A stretch of DNA of 64,000 nt from Aquimarina sp. AU474 (GTDB taxonomy: Bacteria > Bacteroidota > Bacteroidia > Flavobacteriales > Flavobacteriaceae). Of this stretch, positions 19,024 through 27,180 are shown piece after piece. Made by a program: the position numbers and the translations under genes. The DNA is taken from assembly GCF_900312815.1 (NCBI RefSeq), contig NZ_OMPE01000007.1:496001-560000 (forward strand), written 5' to 3'. Each line of letters starts with the position of its first letter. Positions within the stretch are counted from its first letter, which is position 1. The notes under the pieces are model-generated. The model worked only from the letters and a program-made list of their open reading frames with translations, made no database searches and was not told where the DNA came from.

Positions 19024-19797
19024 CTATTTTTTCAATGCCTGGGCTTTTCCTAGATGAACATCTACTTGATTGGCCTCTACACTTTTTGGAAACTCATTTT
19101 TAATTCGTTCCAAATATTGAATTGCTATATCACCTTTATCTAAAGAAATAGCAGTAATTGCAGCTTTCAATAAAAATTTTGGTGTTGTAAAGTTATTCAC
19201 TTTTGCTTGAGCAGCTTTTTCGTAATATCCTAATGCTTCTCCTGTCTGATCTAATTCTGAAAAAGCATCTCCAATACCACCTAAAGCCAAAGGACCTAAC
19301 ATTTCATCATCGCTTTTAAACTCATCAAGATAATTAATTGCTTCTTGATATTTGTTCGTATTTAAATACGAAAATCCAGCATAATAATTTGCAAGATTAG
19401 CAGCTTTGGTTCCACCGTAATTCTCAATGATTTCTAAAAAACCATACTTACCTTCTCCTCCGTTAAGAGCTAAACCGTATATCGAATCACGTGTATTTGA
19501 ATTTCCATTAACTGCAAGATCAAAATACTGCTGTGCTTTAAACATTTCGTTTGCCGCTTCCTGTTCTTTGGGCTCTTGAATGAATTTTTGAAATCCAAGA
19601 TATCCTAATATCACAAGTGCAATAACACCAACAGCACCAAGTATATACTTTTGGTTAGCTGCAACCCATTCTTCGGTTCTAGAAGCACCTTCATCCAAGG
19701 TATTAAACACCTCAGCTGTTGTCGAGTTATCCTCAATGTGTTCAACTTCTTCAGCTTTATTCTTTGGTTTGTATCCTCGTTTCTTGTAAGTTGCCAT
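19024..19797 (-). CDS. Membrane-anchored TPR protein (YfgM-like)
   Basis: A 257-residue protein with a charged cytoplasmic N-terminus, one membrane segment (about residues 50-68, YILGAVGVIALVILGYLGF) and tetratricopeptide-like repeats outside, visible as helix pairs such as ANLANYYAGFSYLNTNKYQ and ALGGIGDAFSELDQTGEALG. The layout matches YfgM/DUF2133-type periplasmic-facing TPR proteins that assist export. It heads the leftward run ahead of ribH and is divergent from recF. The membrane topology is clear; a role in protein quality control is inferred. Confidence 0.82.
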   Translation of the reverse strand: MATYKKRGYKPKNKAEEVEHIEDNSTTAEVFNTLDEGASRTEEWVAANQKYILGAVGVIALVILGYLGFQKFIQEPKEQEAANEMFKAQQYFDLAVNGNSNTRDSIYGLALNGGEGKYGFLEIIENYGGTKAANLANYYAGFSYLNTNKYQEAINYLDEFKSDDEMLGPLALGGIGDAFSELDQTGEALGYYEKAAQAKVNNFTTPKFLLKAAITAISLDKGDIAIQYLERIKNEFPKSVEANQVDVHLGKAQALKK

Positions 19798-19933
19798 AAA
19801 TTTTCTTTAATGAAGGGCAAAAATAAAATTTTTATTCATAATTAAAAGCACAACTATTTATTATTTTTCAATAATTTGCGCAGATTAATTGCGAATTTTA
19901 TTAAAGTTACGATTCCTTGATCGTCAGTGTTTT

Positions 19934-21028
19934 ATGATTTTAAAATCTCTTTCTTTAATCAATTATAAAAATTTTGAAGCCATCAATTTCGAATTTGACC
20001 ACAAGATAAACTGTCTTGTTGGAAATAATGGGGTCGGAAAAACCAATATTCTTGATGCTATATATCATTTATCTTTTGGCAAAAGTTATTTTAACCCAAT
20101 TACTAGTCAAAATATAAGGCATACCTCAGATTTTTTTGTGATAGATGGGCATTATGAAAAGGATGAGCGAGATGAAAAAGTAATTGTAAGCGCCAAAAGA
20201 GGGCAAAAAAAAGTGATTAAGCGTAATGCCAAGACCTATGATACTTTTAGTGAACATATTGGCTTTTTACCTCTTGTTATTATCTCCCCGGCAGATAGAG
20301 ACCTTATCACCGAAGGTAGTGATACTCGTCGTAAATTTATTGATGGAGTAATTTCTCAAAGTGACTCTGGCTATCTTTCTACCTTATTGAAATATTCTAA
20401 AATTGTATCACAGCGTAATTCTTTATTAAAATATTTTAGTGCTAACAATACATTTGACCCTACTCAATTAGAAATTTATAATCTTCAACTTGATGAATTT
20501 GGAAGTATTATTCACAAAAAAAGAGCTGCTTTTCTAGAAACATTTATCCCGATATTTATTAATCGATATCATGCAATTAGTTCTGGGCAAGAAGAAGTTT
20601 CTTTATCTTATCAAAGTAAATTATCAGAAACCTCCTTGTCTATATTATTAGAACAAAATCTTGCAAAAGATAGAATGTTACAATATACTAGTGTGGGAGT
20701 CCATAAAGATGATTTATCTTTTGAAATCGATGGACACCCTATCAAAAAATTTGGAAGCCAAGGGCAACAAAAATCATTTTTGATTGCTTTAAAACTTGCT
20801 CAGTTTGATTTCATCAAAAAACAAAGTAATGTTAATCCGATACTATTACTAGATGATATTTTTGATAAACTAGATGAAAAAAGAGTAGAACATATCATAA
20901 AACTAGTAGATGACCAAAACTTTGGACAACTTTTTATTAGTGACACTCATGCAGATCGAACAGAAGATGTGGTGAAAAAAATATCACAATCTTATAAGAT
21001 CATTAAACTTGAAAATGGCCATGCTTAA
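19934..21028 (+). CDS. recF: DNA replication and repair protein RecF
   Basis: A 364-residue SMC-like ATPase that helps load RecA at gapped DNA. Walker A is [17 protein letters not shown] (about residues 28-44), the signature segment is [18 protein letters not shown], and Walker B is [16 protein letters not shown]. The start at 19934 gives the usual N-terminus [15 protein letters not shown]; the longer frame would add 15 residues unlike the family. The last bases overlap the next gene by 8 bases. It forms a three-gene run with a lipoprotein and a DUF721 gene. Confidence 0.95.
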   Translation: MILKSLSLINYKNFEAINFEFDHKINCLVGNNGVGKTNILDAIYHLSFGKSYFNPITSQNIRHTSDFFVIDGHYEKDERDEKVIVSAKRGQKKVIKRNAKTYDTFSEHIGFLPLVIISPADRDLITEGSDTRRKFIDGVISQSDSGYLSTLLKYSKIVSQRNSLLKYFSANNTFDPTQLEIYNLQLDEFGSIIHKKRAAFLETFIPIFINRYHAISSGQEEVSLSYQSKLSETSLSILLEQNLAKDRMLQYTSVGVHKDDLSFEIDGHPIKKFGSQGQQKSFLIALKLAQFDFIKKQSNVNPILLLDDIFDKLDEKRVEHIIKLVDDQNFGQLFISDTHADRTEDVVKKISQSYKIIKLENGHA

Positions 21029-21443
21029 GATAAAAAACATTTTATTATATATCCTTTGCGGAACATTACTTTCTTGCACCTCATCAAATCCAGAAGAATA
21101 TAAAAAACATATAACTGGTTATTGGGAAATTGAACGTGTCTTGTTATCCGATGGAAGTGAAAAAGAGTATACGTTTAATCAAAGTATAGATTTTTTTGAA
21201 GTAAATGATTCTGTTGGTATTAGAAAGAAAGTACAACCCAGACTTAATGGAAGTTTTATTGTTACTAAAGACAGCGAAACCTTTCTTCTAAAGGTGGAAG
21301 ATGACAGTTTACGGATACATTATAAAACACCTCTTGATTCTTGGAGAGAAACTATCATATCAGCAAAAGAAAGTCAAATTATCATAAAAAATGAAAGTGG
21401 AAATACGTACTTTTATAAGCGCTACAAAAAGATAGAATTATAA
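21021..21443 (+). CDS. Lipocalin-like lipoprotein, unknown function
   Basis: A lipoprotein of about 140 residues with lipobox TLLSC after the signal sequence [13 protein letters not shown]. The mature part begins with [13 protein letters not shown] and alternates short strands ([38 protein letters not shown]), a pattern seen in lipocalin-like flavobacterial lipoproteins. The ATG at 21021 is chosen, inside the recF end; an ATG two codons upstream and a TTG at 21009 are possible. Its stop codon shares a base with the next start (TAATG). Function unknown. Confidence 0.75.
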   Translation: MLKIKNILLYILCGTLLSCTSSNPEEYKKHITGYWEIERVLLSDGSEKEYTFNQSIDFFEVNDSVGIRKKVQPRLNGSFIVTKDSETFLLKVEDDSLRIHYKTPLDSWRETIISAKESQIIIKNESGNTYFYKRYKKIEL

Positions 21444-21739
21444 TGGCAAAACGTCACCAAGAACATCAAAGTTTAGAAGAAGTTTTAAAAGACTTTGTAA
21501 CCGACAACAATCTTCAAAAAGGATTGGATAAAGTAGCTATAAAAGATGTTTGGGAAAGTGTTATGGGACCTGCTATTACTAAATACACTCAAAACATTAA
21601 GTTAGAAAGAGATACTTTATTTATTCAACTTACCTCCTCTGTTTTACGAGAAGAACTTAGCTACGGTAAACAAAAAATTATCTCTAATTTAAATGAGGAA
21701 TTGGGTAAAGAATTGATCAAAAAGCTAGTTCTTAGATAA
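21443..21739 (+). CDS. DUF721 protein, DciA-like
   Basis: A 98-residue protein of the DUF721 family. The typical features are the N-terminal SLEEVLKDFVTDNNLQKGL, KDVWESVMGPAITKYTQNIKL and the strand-helix end LFIQLTSSVLREELSYGKQK. Longer DUF721 proteins (DciA) load or regulate the replicative helicase DnaB in bacteria without DnaC/DnaI; the adjacency to recF recalls the recF-DUF721 pair near the origin in Actinobacteria. A DciA role is plausible and not proved. The start overlaps the preceding stop by one base. Confidence 0.82.
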   Translation: MAKRHQEHQSLEEVLKDFVTDNNLQKGLDKVAIKDVWESVMGPAITKYTQNIKLERDTLFIQLTSSVLREELSYGKQKIISNLNEELGKELIKKLVLR

Positions 21740-21747
21740 GATTTTTA

Positions 21748-23178
21748 TTAAGGAACGGTGATGTTAACACAAAATACATTCTCTGTAGTACAGCCTTCTA
21801 CTTGAGAAGTAATACATACTTCATACGTAGCTCCTGGATTAAATTCGAATGTAAATGTATTGTCTCCATTGGCACCACCATCTGTTTCTTGAAACTCGTC
21901 ATTAATTGTCCAGTCATATGTAATATCCTGCATGCCCGAAAAATTAGCCGTAAAGGTATATGAGTTCGTATTCCCTTGCTGTTCTGCCTCGAAAAACAAT
22001 TCTGGACAGACTATTAGTTCTTGACAAAATTTTGTGCCATTTGGACACAATTCAGTTTCTGCTATTATACATACGTTATGAATCCCCGGAGTAAATTGAA
22101 AAGTAAATATATTATCTCCATTAGCACCACCATCTCCAACTTCTATGGCCTGGTCATCTACTAGCCAATCATATGATATTTGATCTATCCCAGGAAAATT
22201 AGCCGTAAAGTTATATTGCAATGAACTTTGTTCTCTTTCGGATACAAATGCCAACTCAGGACATATTTCTTCAACCACTAATTGTTCACACACTTTTTTC
22301 CCTTCAGGACAGTTTGGACTAATTACTTTAACACAAACTTCATAAGTTCCAGGCAAAAATTCTCGTGCAAATACATTGCCATCCAAAACAGCATCGGTTA
22401 TTGTTTCTCCATTAACAACAAGAAAAACCTGAAACTCATCTCTAATTTCAAAATTGGAAATAATTTGATAAAGACTGTTTCCTTCTAATTCTATATCGAA
22501 ACTAATATTTGGGCAACCTACACAATCATTAATGATCTCATAAAAATCGAAATACGTGGCTACTTGAGTTGGTGTAAAATTAGGTCCAACAAGTACATTA
22601 ATAGGAAACTTAAAATTAGGCTGATAGTTTACATTTTGATCTGCTATAAAGCGCACAAGACCTTCTTGATTTTCTATTGTAAATTCTGCATTTTGCGCAT
22701 CGAATACTGTGAGAGGATAGTCAAACCTAAAGCACTGTCTAAAAAGGGTATTAAAATCATCCCTAAAAGTATCGAACTCACATTCTCTAATTATATTTAA
22801 TAAATTAACTTCATTAGAGATAGTGATCACTGCATCATTTCCTCTATATTTAATCTGTACAGGAAATTGTAACCCTGTTATATTAAAGTTATCACTTTGT
22901 CCAGAAATCACGTTAAGTAATCCCTGAAAACTTTCAATCCTAATAGTAGAATCATTATTATACCCTAACACTATTGGATACTGAAAAGCAAAACATAAAT
23001 CACCATCTGAAATTATAGACTGGTCAGCACCGAGTTCATTAAGTATTGTTACTAATGCAACTGTAGAAGTAATCTCGCCAGTCTCATCCGGAAAGAATGA
23101 ATCATCCTCTACACACGAACTAACCATCACAATAAGTGCCAGTAATACTATCTTAAAATATGTTATATCTACTTTCAA
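21748..23178 (-). CDS. Surface lipoprotein with PKD-like units (ECF target 1)
   Basis: A 476-residue lipoprotein starting at TTG, with lipobox MVSSC at residue 22 followed by the acidic VEDDSFFPDE, a pattern like the signal for surface display of Bacteroidota lipoproteins. Residues about 30-225 form a separate domain with repeating strands (GLQFPVQIKYRGND, NFKFPINVLVGPN). About three PKD-like units follow, starting near CPNISFDIE, CPELAFVSE and CPELFFEAE. Each has the pattern CP... YxW...NGD...PGxYEVC...CP.G..FC. A GGGTAGGGT-N15-CGTT promoter lies 25 bases upstream of the start. The ligand is unknown; adhesion or binding of a receptor substrate is conjecture. Confidence 0.8.
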   Translation of the reverse strand: MKVDITYFKIVLLALIVMVSSCVEDDSFFPDETGEITSTVALVTILNELGADQSIISDGDLCFAFQYPIVLGYNNDSTIRIESFQGLLNVISGQSDNFNITGLQFPVQIKYRGNDAVITISNEVNLLNIIRECEFDTFRDDFNTLFRQCFRFDYPLTVFDAQNAEFTIENQEGLVRFIADQNVNYQPNFKFPINVLVGPNFTPTQVATYFDFYEIINDCVGCPNISFDIELEGNSLYQIISNFEIRDEFQVFLVVNGETITDAVLDGNVFAREFLPGTYEVCVKVISPNCPEGKKVCEQLVVEEICPELAFVSEREQSSLQYNFTANFPGIDQISYDWLVDDQAIEVGDGGANGDNIFTFQFTPGIHNVCIIAETELCPNGTKFCQELIVCPELFFEAEQQGNTNSYTFTANFSGMQDITYDWTINDEFQETDGGANGDNTFTFEFNPGATYEVCITSQVEGCTTENVFCVNITVP

Positions 23179-23202
23179 AATATACTTATCTTATATATAT
23201 GT

Positions 23203-23231
23203 AACGTACTAAAGACATTACACCCTACCCC
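23203..23231 (-). promoter_or_regulatory. Predicted ECF-sigma promoter of lipoprotein gene 1
   Basis: On the minus strand GGGGTAGGGT (23222-23231) is followed after 15 bases by CGTT (23203-23206, extended CGTTACAT). The TTG start of the lipoprotein gene lies 25 bases beyond. Three other sites near the sigma gene show the same two boxes and the same spacing. Confidence 0.85.
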
Positions 23232-23348
23232 TTCTTTTCATAAATTATAGTCAATGAATGTATAAAATTTTAGTTACATACTAAAAGTACATTCTAAAAT
23301 ATAAACACGAAAGATCCTAATTAATTCTTTTACTTGGATCAAAATAAT

Positions 23349-23388
23349 ATAAAAATCCCCGAAAGTATATGGCAATACTCTCGGGGAT
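23349..23388 (-). terminator. Terminator after lipoprotein gene 2
   Basis: A long hairpin ATCCCCGA/TCGGGGAT plus AGTAT/ATACT, one A/C mismatch, 6-base loop, followed on the minus strand by TTTTTATATT. It lies about 60 bases after the end of the leftward gene at 23443-24873. Confidence 0.88.
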
Positions 23389-23442
23389 AACCTAATTAAT
23401 CTAACCTAAACTAACTTATTATTAATATTATTCTGGGTTGTA

Positions 23443-24873
23443 TTACTCTATTACAAGAGTTTTACAATACTTAACACCTTCAGGACAGTTAGGAGTTTCT
23501 GCTATGATACAGATTTCATATGTTCCCGGTTCGAACTGATAATACATATAATCGTCTTTATCTTCATTACCATCTACAATTTCTCTATCTACTACATCTC
23601 CATTTATAGTCCACTCGTATGATGTATCTTGCATTCTTTCAAAACTCGCACGGAAGTTATATCCTGGAGTATCCCCTTCTTGATCATATTCAAAAAACAA
23701 ATCTGGACAATCGCCTTCAATTTCGATAACTTTACAGAAAGATGAACCATTAGGACATTCTGGAGTTTCGATCATTAAACACACTTCATATCTTCCAGGT
23801 CCGTTAAATTGATAGTAAAATGGATTGTTATGAGGAAAATCTGGTGAGTTACCTACAAAATCACCATTTACAAACCAGCCTAAGGTAATATCATCGATCC
23901 CTTCAAAAGCTCGTGGATAAAAATAGTATGCTGCATTATCTCCATCTTGTTCTGCTTCAAAAGCCAAGTCTGGGCAATCTCCTTCTATTCTAATTTCTTT
24001 ACAATATGTTACTCCATCTTGACAATCAGGAGTAATTACTTTAAGGCATACCTCATATACTCCAGGTCTAAACTCTTGCTCTACAACTCTTGCTCCACCT
24101 TGTTGATCTGTAGATGCTTCTATTTCTTCTCCATTTACAAACCATAGTATTTCGCTAACCTCATCTGTTCCTTCAATTACAGCTTCAAAAACATAAGTAC
24201 TCTCTGTATCTGGTTTCAAACCTTTTTCAAAAGAAATCTCAGGACAAGCCAAATCAGTTTCTTTTACTCTAATCTCTTTACAATATGAAGTTCCCTCTGG
24301 ACATTCATCTGTTTCAGTTTTGATACAAACCTCATATACTCCAGGTTCTTCAAAATTCCAAATTAAATAATTACGCTCATTAGGGCTCGAGTCTTCAACA
24401 AGATCTCCGTTAACATACCATCCGTAATTTACTCTCTCAATACCTTCAAAGTCTGCTATAAACTTATATGTAGATGGTCTCTCATAGGTTCTACTATCAA
24501 AAAACATATCCGGACAAGGGTCTGTTTCGTCTCTTACCACATCGATCTCTTTACACACCTGGATAGGACAATCATCATTAGCCACCTTCACACAAACAGT
24601 ATGTTTTCCTGGTTCGAATCTATAATCCAAGATCTCACCAATAATATTATCAATATTTCCTGTTGCGATTTCTTCATCATCGATCGTCCAGGTAAATCGT
24701 ATATCTTCTAATTCGTCTAATTGTGCAACAAAACGGTACACTGCACTACCAGGATCATTTTCTACAACAACACTTATCTCAGGACAAGTATCAAATTCTT
24801 CATTTACTTCGCAAGAAGTAAATCCTAATATCACAGCAAAAATCGTTATCAACCAAGTACTAAATTTTTTCAT
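23443..24873 (-). CDS. Surface lipoprotein of five PKD-like units (ECF target 2)
   Basis: A 476-residue lipoprotein. The start is the ATG at 24873, giving MKKFSTWLITIFAVILG and lipobox FTSC (Cys21) followed by acidic EVNEEFD. The whole mature protein is a row of five units of about 90 residues, opening at CPEISVVVE, CPDMFFDS, CPEISFEKG, CPDLAFEAE and CPDLFFEYD. Each unit has the pattern CP-x-x-x-F, W-x-(V/I)-N/D-G/D, PGxYEVCI-x-x-E-T-x-x-CP-x-G and YCK-x-(I/L)-x-(V/I)-E, with four Cys that could form two disulfides. No catalytic motif was seen. A GGGTAGGGT-N15-CGTT promoter is 60 bases upstream. Confidence 0.82.
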   Translation of the reverse strand: MKKFSTWLITIFAVILGFTSCEVNEEFDTCPEISVVVENDPGSAVYRFVAQLDELEDIRFTWTIDDEEIATGNIDNIIGEILDYRFEPGKHTVCVKVANDDCPIQVCKEIDVVRDETDPCPDMFFDSRTYERPSTYKFIADFEGIERVNYGWYVNGDLVEDSSPNERNYLIWNFEEPGVYEVCIKTETDECPEGTSYCKEIRVKETDLACPEISFEKGLKPDTESTYVFEAVIEGTDEVSEILWFVNGEEIEASTDQQGGARVVEQEFRPGVYEVCLKVITPDCQDGVTYCKEIRIEGDCPDLAFEAEQDGDNAAYYFYPRAFEGIDDITLGWFVNGDFVGNSPDFPHNNPFYYQFNGPGRYEVCLMIETPECPNGSSFCKVIEIEGDCPDLFFEYDQEGDTPGYNFRASFERMQDTSYEWTINGDVVDREIVDGNEDKDDYMYYQFEPGTYEICIIAETPNCPEGVKYCKTLVIE

Positions 24874-24932
24874 CGTAAATAATTTTAGGGTTATTTGTTT
24901 TTCCAAAAGCTATAGTAGGCTTCTGTAAATGA

Positions 24933-24962
24933 AACGCCCTATAGAAAAGATACCCTACCCCC
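24933..24962 (-). promoter_or_regulatory. Predicted ECF-sigma promoter of lipoprotein gene 2
   Basis: On the minus strand GGGGGTAGGGT (24952-24962), 15 bases, then CGTTTCAT with CGTT at 24933-24936. The 303-base space between genes 24873 and 25177 holds this promoter and the terminator of the next gene; nothing else was recognised there. Confidence 0.85.
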
Positions 24963-25105
24963 TTTCTTACAAAAAAACAATAATTACCATAGTTAAACCT
25001 GTTAAATTCCTACAAAAATCAAGCATTAGCGTGTGATAACACACATCGGCCATATTAGTTTCTAAAGAGTTTTTTTTTAGCTTTTAACATGTCGATACAC
25101 ATAAA

Positions 25106-25140
25106 TAAAAAAAGTGAAGCAGTCCGAAAACTGCTTCACT
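25106..25140 (-). terminator. Terminator after lipoprotein gene 3
   Basis: An 11-bp perfect stem AGTGAAGCAGT/ACTGCTTCACT with loop CCGAAA, followed on the minus strand by a run of seven T residues; it lies 37 bases beyond the stop of the leftward gene at 25177. Confidence 0.92.
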
Positions 25141-25176
25141 ATATTATATATCTCTATTTGTATTAAACCGTAGGCA

Positions 25177-26352
25177 TTAAAGCCCCTTAAAGTCGATTTC
25201 AATACATTTTTCTAAAATCCCGCAATCTTGTGATTCGGCTTTATAACATACTTCATACTTGCCTACCTGTGTAAGATGGTCTTGTAAAATTAATATATGA
25301 CCAGTAGCCGAAGTTGGTGTTACTTGAGCACCATCTATAGACCAAACTACAGTGTTTGGATCTACTCCAATACTAATCACTTTAGCACCGACAAACTCTG
25401 CATTTGACGTTGCAAAATATAATATATCGAATACAGAACAATCTACAGGTTGTGGTGTCGGAATTTCTACATCTACACAAAACTCTACTCCATTAGGACA
25501 ATCGTTGGTTTCTGCTTTTATACAAACTTTATACGTACCAGGGTTGTATGAACTTATGTCCAACAGATCATCTCTATCCTGATTTTGTAGATCCTCGGTC
25601 TCTACTAATTGCCCATCAACAAACCATTCGTATACTTGTAGTTGGTCTATCCCTGCAAAATTCGCAAACAACATTTGTCCTTCGACTATAAACGATAAGT
25701 CAGGACAAGAATCGTTTGTATTACTATCATCAATCTTTATTTCTTTACAAAAAGGTTCGGCATTGGTACAACTAGGTCCTTCTGAAATTAGACAAATATC
25801 ATACACACCTGGTTCTAAATCTTTGAGAGAGAATTTATTATCTCCTTGATTATCGGTTCCTTCGTTTTCTATAATAGTCTCATTACCTAAAGGCTCGCCA
25901 GTGACTCTCCAAGCATAAAACTCCAGAGTATCGATTCCATCAAAATTAGCGATTAGGTAATCACCATCTCTTTCATATTTTAGTTCTGGGCAAGATTGAT
26001 TATTACCTTCTTCAATAACAATTTCCTTACAGAATTCTGCTCCTTCTGGGCAATCTTCTGTTTCGGCTTTTATGCAAACATTATAAGTGCCAGGATTGTA
26101 AGATTCTAAATTTAACTTATTGTCTCTTTGATTTTGAGAACTTTCAGTTTCAACCAATTGATCATCTACAAACCATTCGTAAACGTCTAAATTTTCTATC
26201 CCTTCAAAGTCGGCAGTTAACACTTTACCATCTTGCTTAAATGACAATTCTGGGCAATCAGAGTTTTGATCTATATCATCAGTTTCATCACAAGAATAGA
26301 AAGTAAGAATAAGTCCAAGCATAAGCATGCTCAAAGTTTTAAGATTTTTCAT
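25177..26352 (-). CDS. Surface lipoprotein of four PKD-like units (ECF target 3)
   Basis: A 391-residue lipoprotein: signal segment SMLMLGLILTFYS, lipid Cys21, then DETDDIDQNSD, strongly acidic as in surface-display signals. Units open at CPELSFKQD, CPELKYERD, CPDLSFIVE and a divergent CSVFDILYF. The first and third are much alike (VYEWFVDDQLVETE against VYEWFVDGQLVETE, then SYNPGTYNVCIKAET against SYNPGTYKVCIKAET), pointing to duplication inside the gene. The last unit has lost the CP pattern at its start. The gene is divergent from the sigma factor gene and has an ECF-type promoter 72 bases upstream. Function unknown. Confidence 0.82.
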   Translation of the reverse strand: MKNLKTLSMLMLGLILTFYSCDETDDIDQNSDCPELSFKQDGKVLTADFEGIENLDVYEWFVDDQLVETESSQNQRDNKLNLESYNPGTYNVCIKAETEDCPEGAEFCKEIVIEEGNNQSCPELKYERDGDYLIANFDGIDTLEFYAWRVTGEPLGNETIIENEGTDNQGDNKFSLKDLEPGVYDICLISEGPSCTNAEPFCKEIKIDDSNTNDSCPDLSFIVEGQMLFANFAGIDQLQVYEWFVDGQLVETEDLQNQDRDDLLDISSYNPGTYKVCIKAETNDCPNGVEFCVDVEIPTPQPVDCSVFDILYFATSNAEFVGAKVISIGVDPNTVVWSIDGAQVTPTSATGHILILQDHLTQVGKYEVCYKAESQDCGILEKCIEIDFKGL

Positions 26353-26423
26353 TTTAATTTTAAATTAAGTTCAAGATTTATGCAATTACTCAATTGAGTT
26401 GTGAAATGTTATAACGTAAATAG

Positions 26424-26451
26424 AACGAAGTTTTATTTGTATACCCTACCC
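26424..26451 (-). promoter_or_regulatory. Predicted ECF-sigma promoter of lipoprotein gene 3
   Basis: On the minus strand GGGTAGGGT (26443-26451), 15 bases, then CGTTCTAT with CGTT at 26424-26427. It lies in the divergent region shared with the sigma gene. Confidence 0.85.
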
Positions 26452-26469
26452 TTGATTTTTTTTATTTTT

Positions 26470-26499
26470 TTGAAAGCTTAGAAAAAAAATCTAGATTTG
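26470..26499 (+). promoter_or_regulatory. Housekeeping promoter of the ECF sigma gene
   Basis: TTG at 26470-26472 and TAGATTTG at 26492-26499, 19 bases apart, match the Bacteroidota primary-sigma promoter TTG-N19-TAnnTTTG. The ATG of the sigma gene is 20 bases beyond. No GGGTAGGGT box faces this gene. Confidence 0.75.
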
Positions 26500-26519
26500 G
26501 CATTCATTTTACACCCCCG

Positions 26520-27038
26520 ATGTCTGATAAGAGTTCCACATGTAACGAAAAAGTATTCGATGAGTTTTTCAAAAGCCATGCTAAGCTTTTGCGAAACTAT
26601 GTATATTACAAATTTGGGGACCTTGATCAAGCAGAAGATATTGTTCAGGACTCATTCATCAAATTATGGAATAACTGCTCCAAAGTAAATCTGGATAAAG
26701 CCAAAAGCTACGTGTATACTGTTGCGACTAATCTTGGTATAAGTATTACCCGTCATCAAAAAGTGAGGTTTAAGTACAAAGATTATGTTACGCAACGTAA
26801 AACGGATATTAACCAAGAATCACCAGAGTTTATAATGCTTGAAAAAGAGTATATGGAAAAATTCAAAAATGCAATTGCTGCATTGCCCGAACGACAGCGG
26901 GAAGTTTTCCTTTTAAGTAGAATTGACAAAAAAACATATCGAGAAATTGCAGAATTATCTGGAGTTTCGGTAAAAGCAATAGAGAAATTAATGCACAAGG
27001 CATTAGTAGCATTAAGAAAAACAATTGGGAATATTTAG
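26520..27038 (+). CDS. ECF-family RNA polymerase sigma factor
   Basis: A 172-residue extracytoplasmic-function sigma factor. Region 2 covers about residues 10-75 (VFDEFFKSHAKLLRNYVYYK, DLDQAEDIVQDSFIKLW, SYVYTVATNLG). Region 4 is the C-terminal AIAALPERQREVFLLSRID followed by the helix-turn-helix TYREIAELSGVSVKAIEKLM. It has no extra domain. A FecR anti-sigma and a TonB-dependent receptor lie just downstream, the standard cell-surface signalling order. It is proposed to read the GGGTAGGGT-N15-CGTT promoters at four nearby sites. It appears to be transcribed from a housekeeping promoter and not to be under its own control. Confidence 0.95.
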   Translation: MSDKSSTCNEKVFDEFFKSHAKLLRNYVYYKFGDLDQAEDIVQDSFIKLWNNCSKVNLDKAKSYVYTVATNLGISITRHQKVRFKYKDYVTQRKTDINQESPEFIMLEKEYMEKFKNAIAALPERQREVFLLSRIDKKTYREIAELSGVSVKAIEKLMHKALVALRKTIGNI

Positions 27039-27130
27039 TTCCTGAAAACAATAATACCACAGAAAAAAGTTATTATAAATAGTACATTTTTTAACGATAA
27101 AACCTAAAACTTGATTTTTTTAACACTATA

Positions 27131-27159
27131 GGGGTAGGGTAATATGAAGATAAGGCGTT
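27131..27159 (+). promoter_or_regulatory. Predicted ECF-sigma promoter of fecR-receptor operon
   Basis: GGGGTAGGGT (27131-27140), 15 bases, then CGTTCTCAT with CGTT at 27156-27159. The fecR ATG follows 22 bases later. It lies between sigma and fecR, so the anti-sigma and receptor can be induced separately from the sigma gene. Confidence 0.87.
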
Positions 27160-27180
27160 CTCATTATATACATAAAAGTT

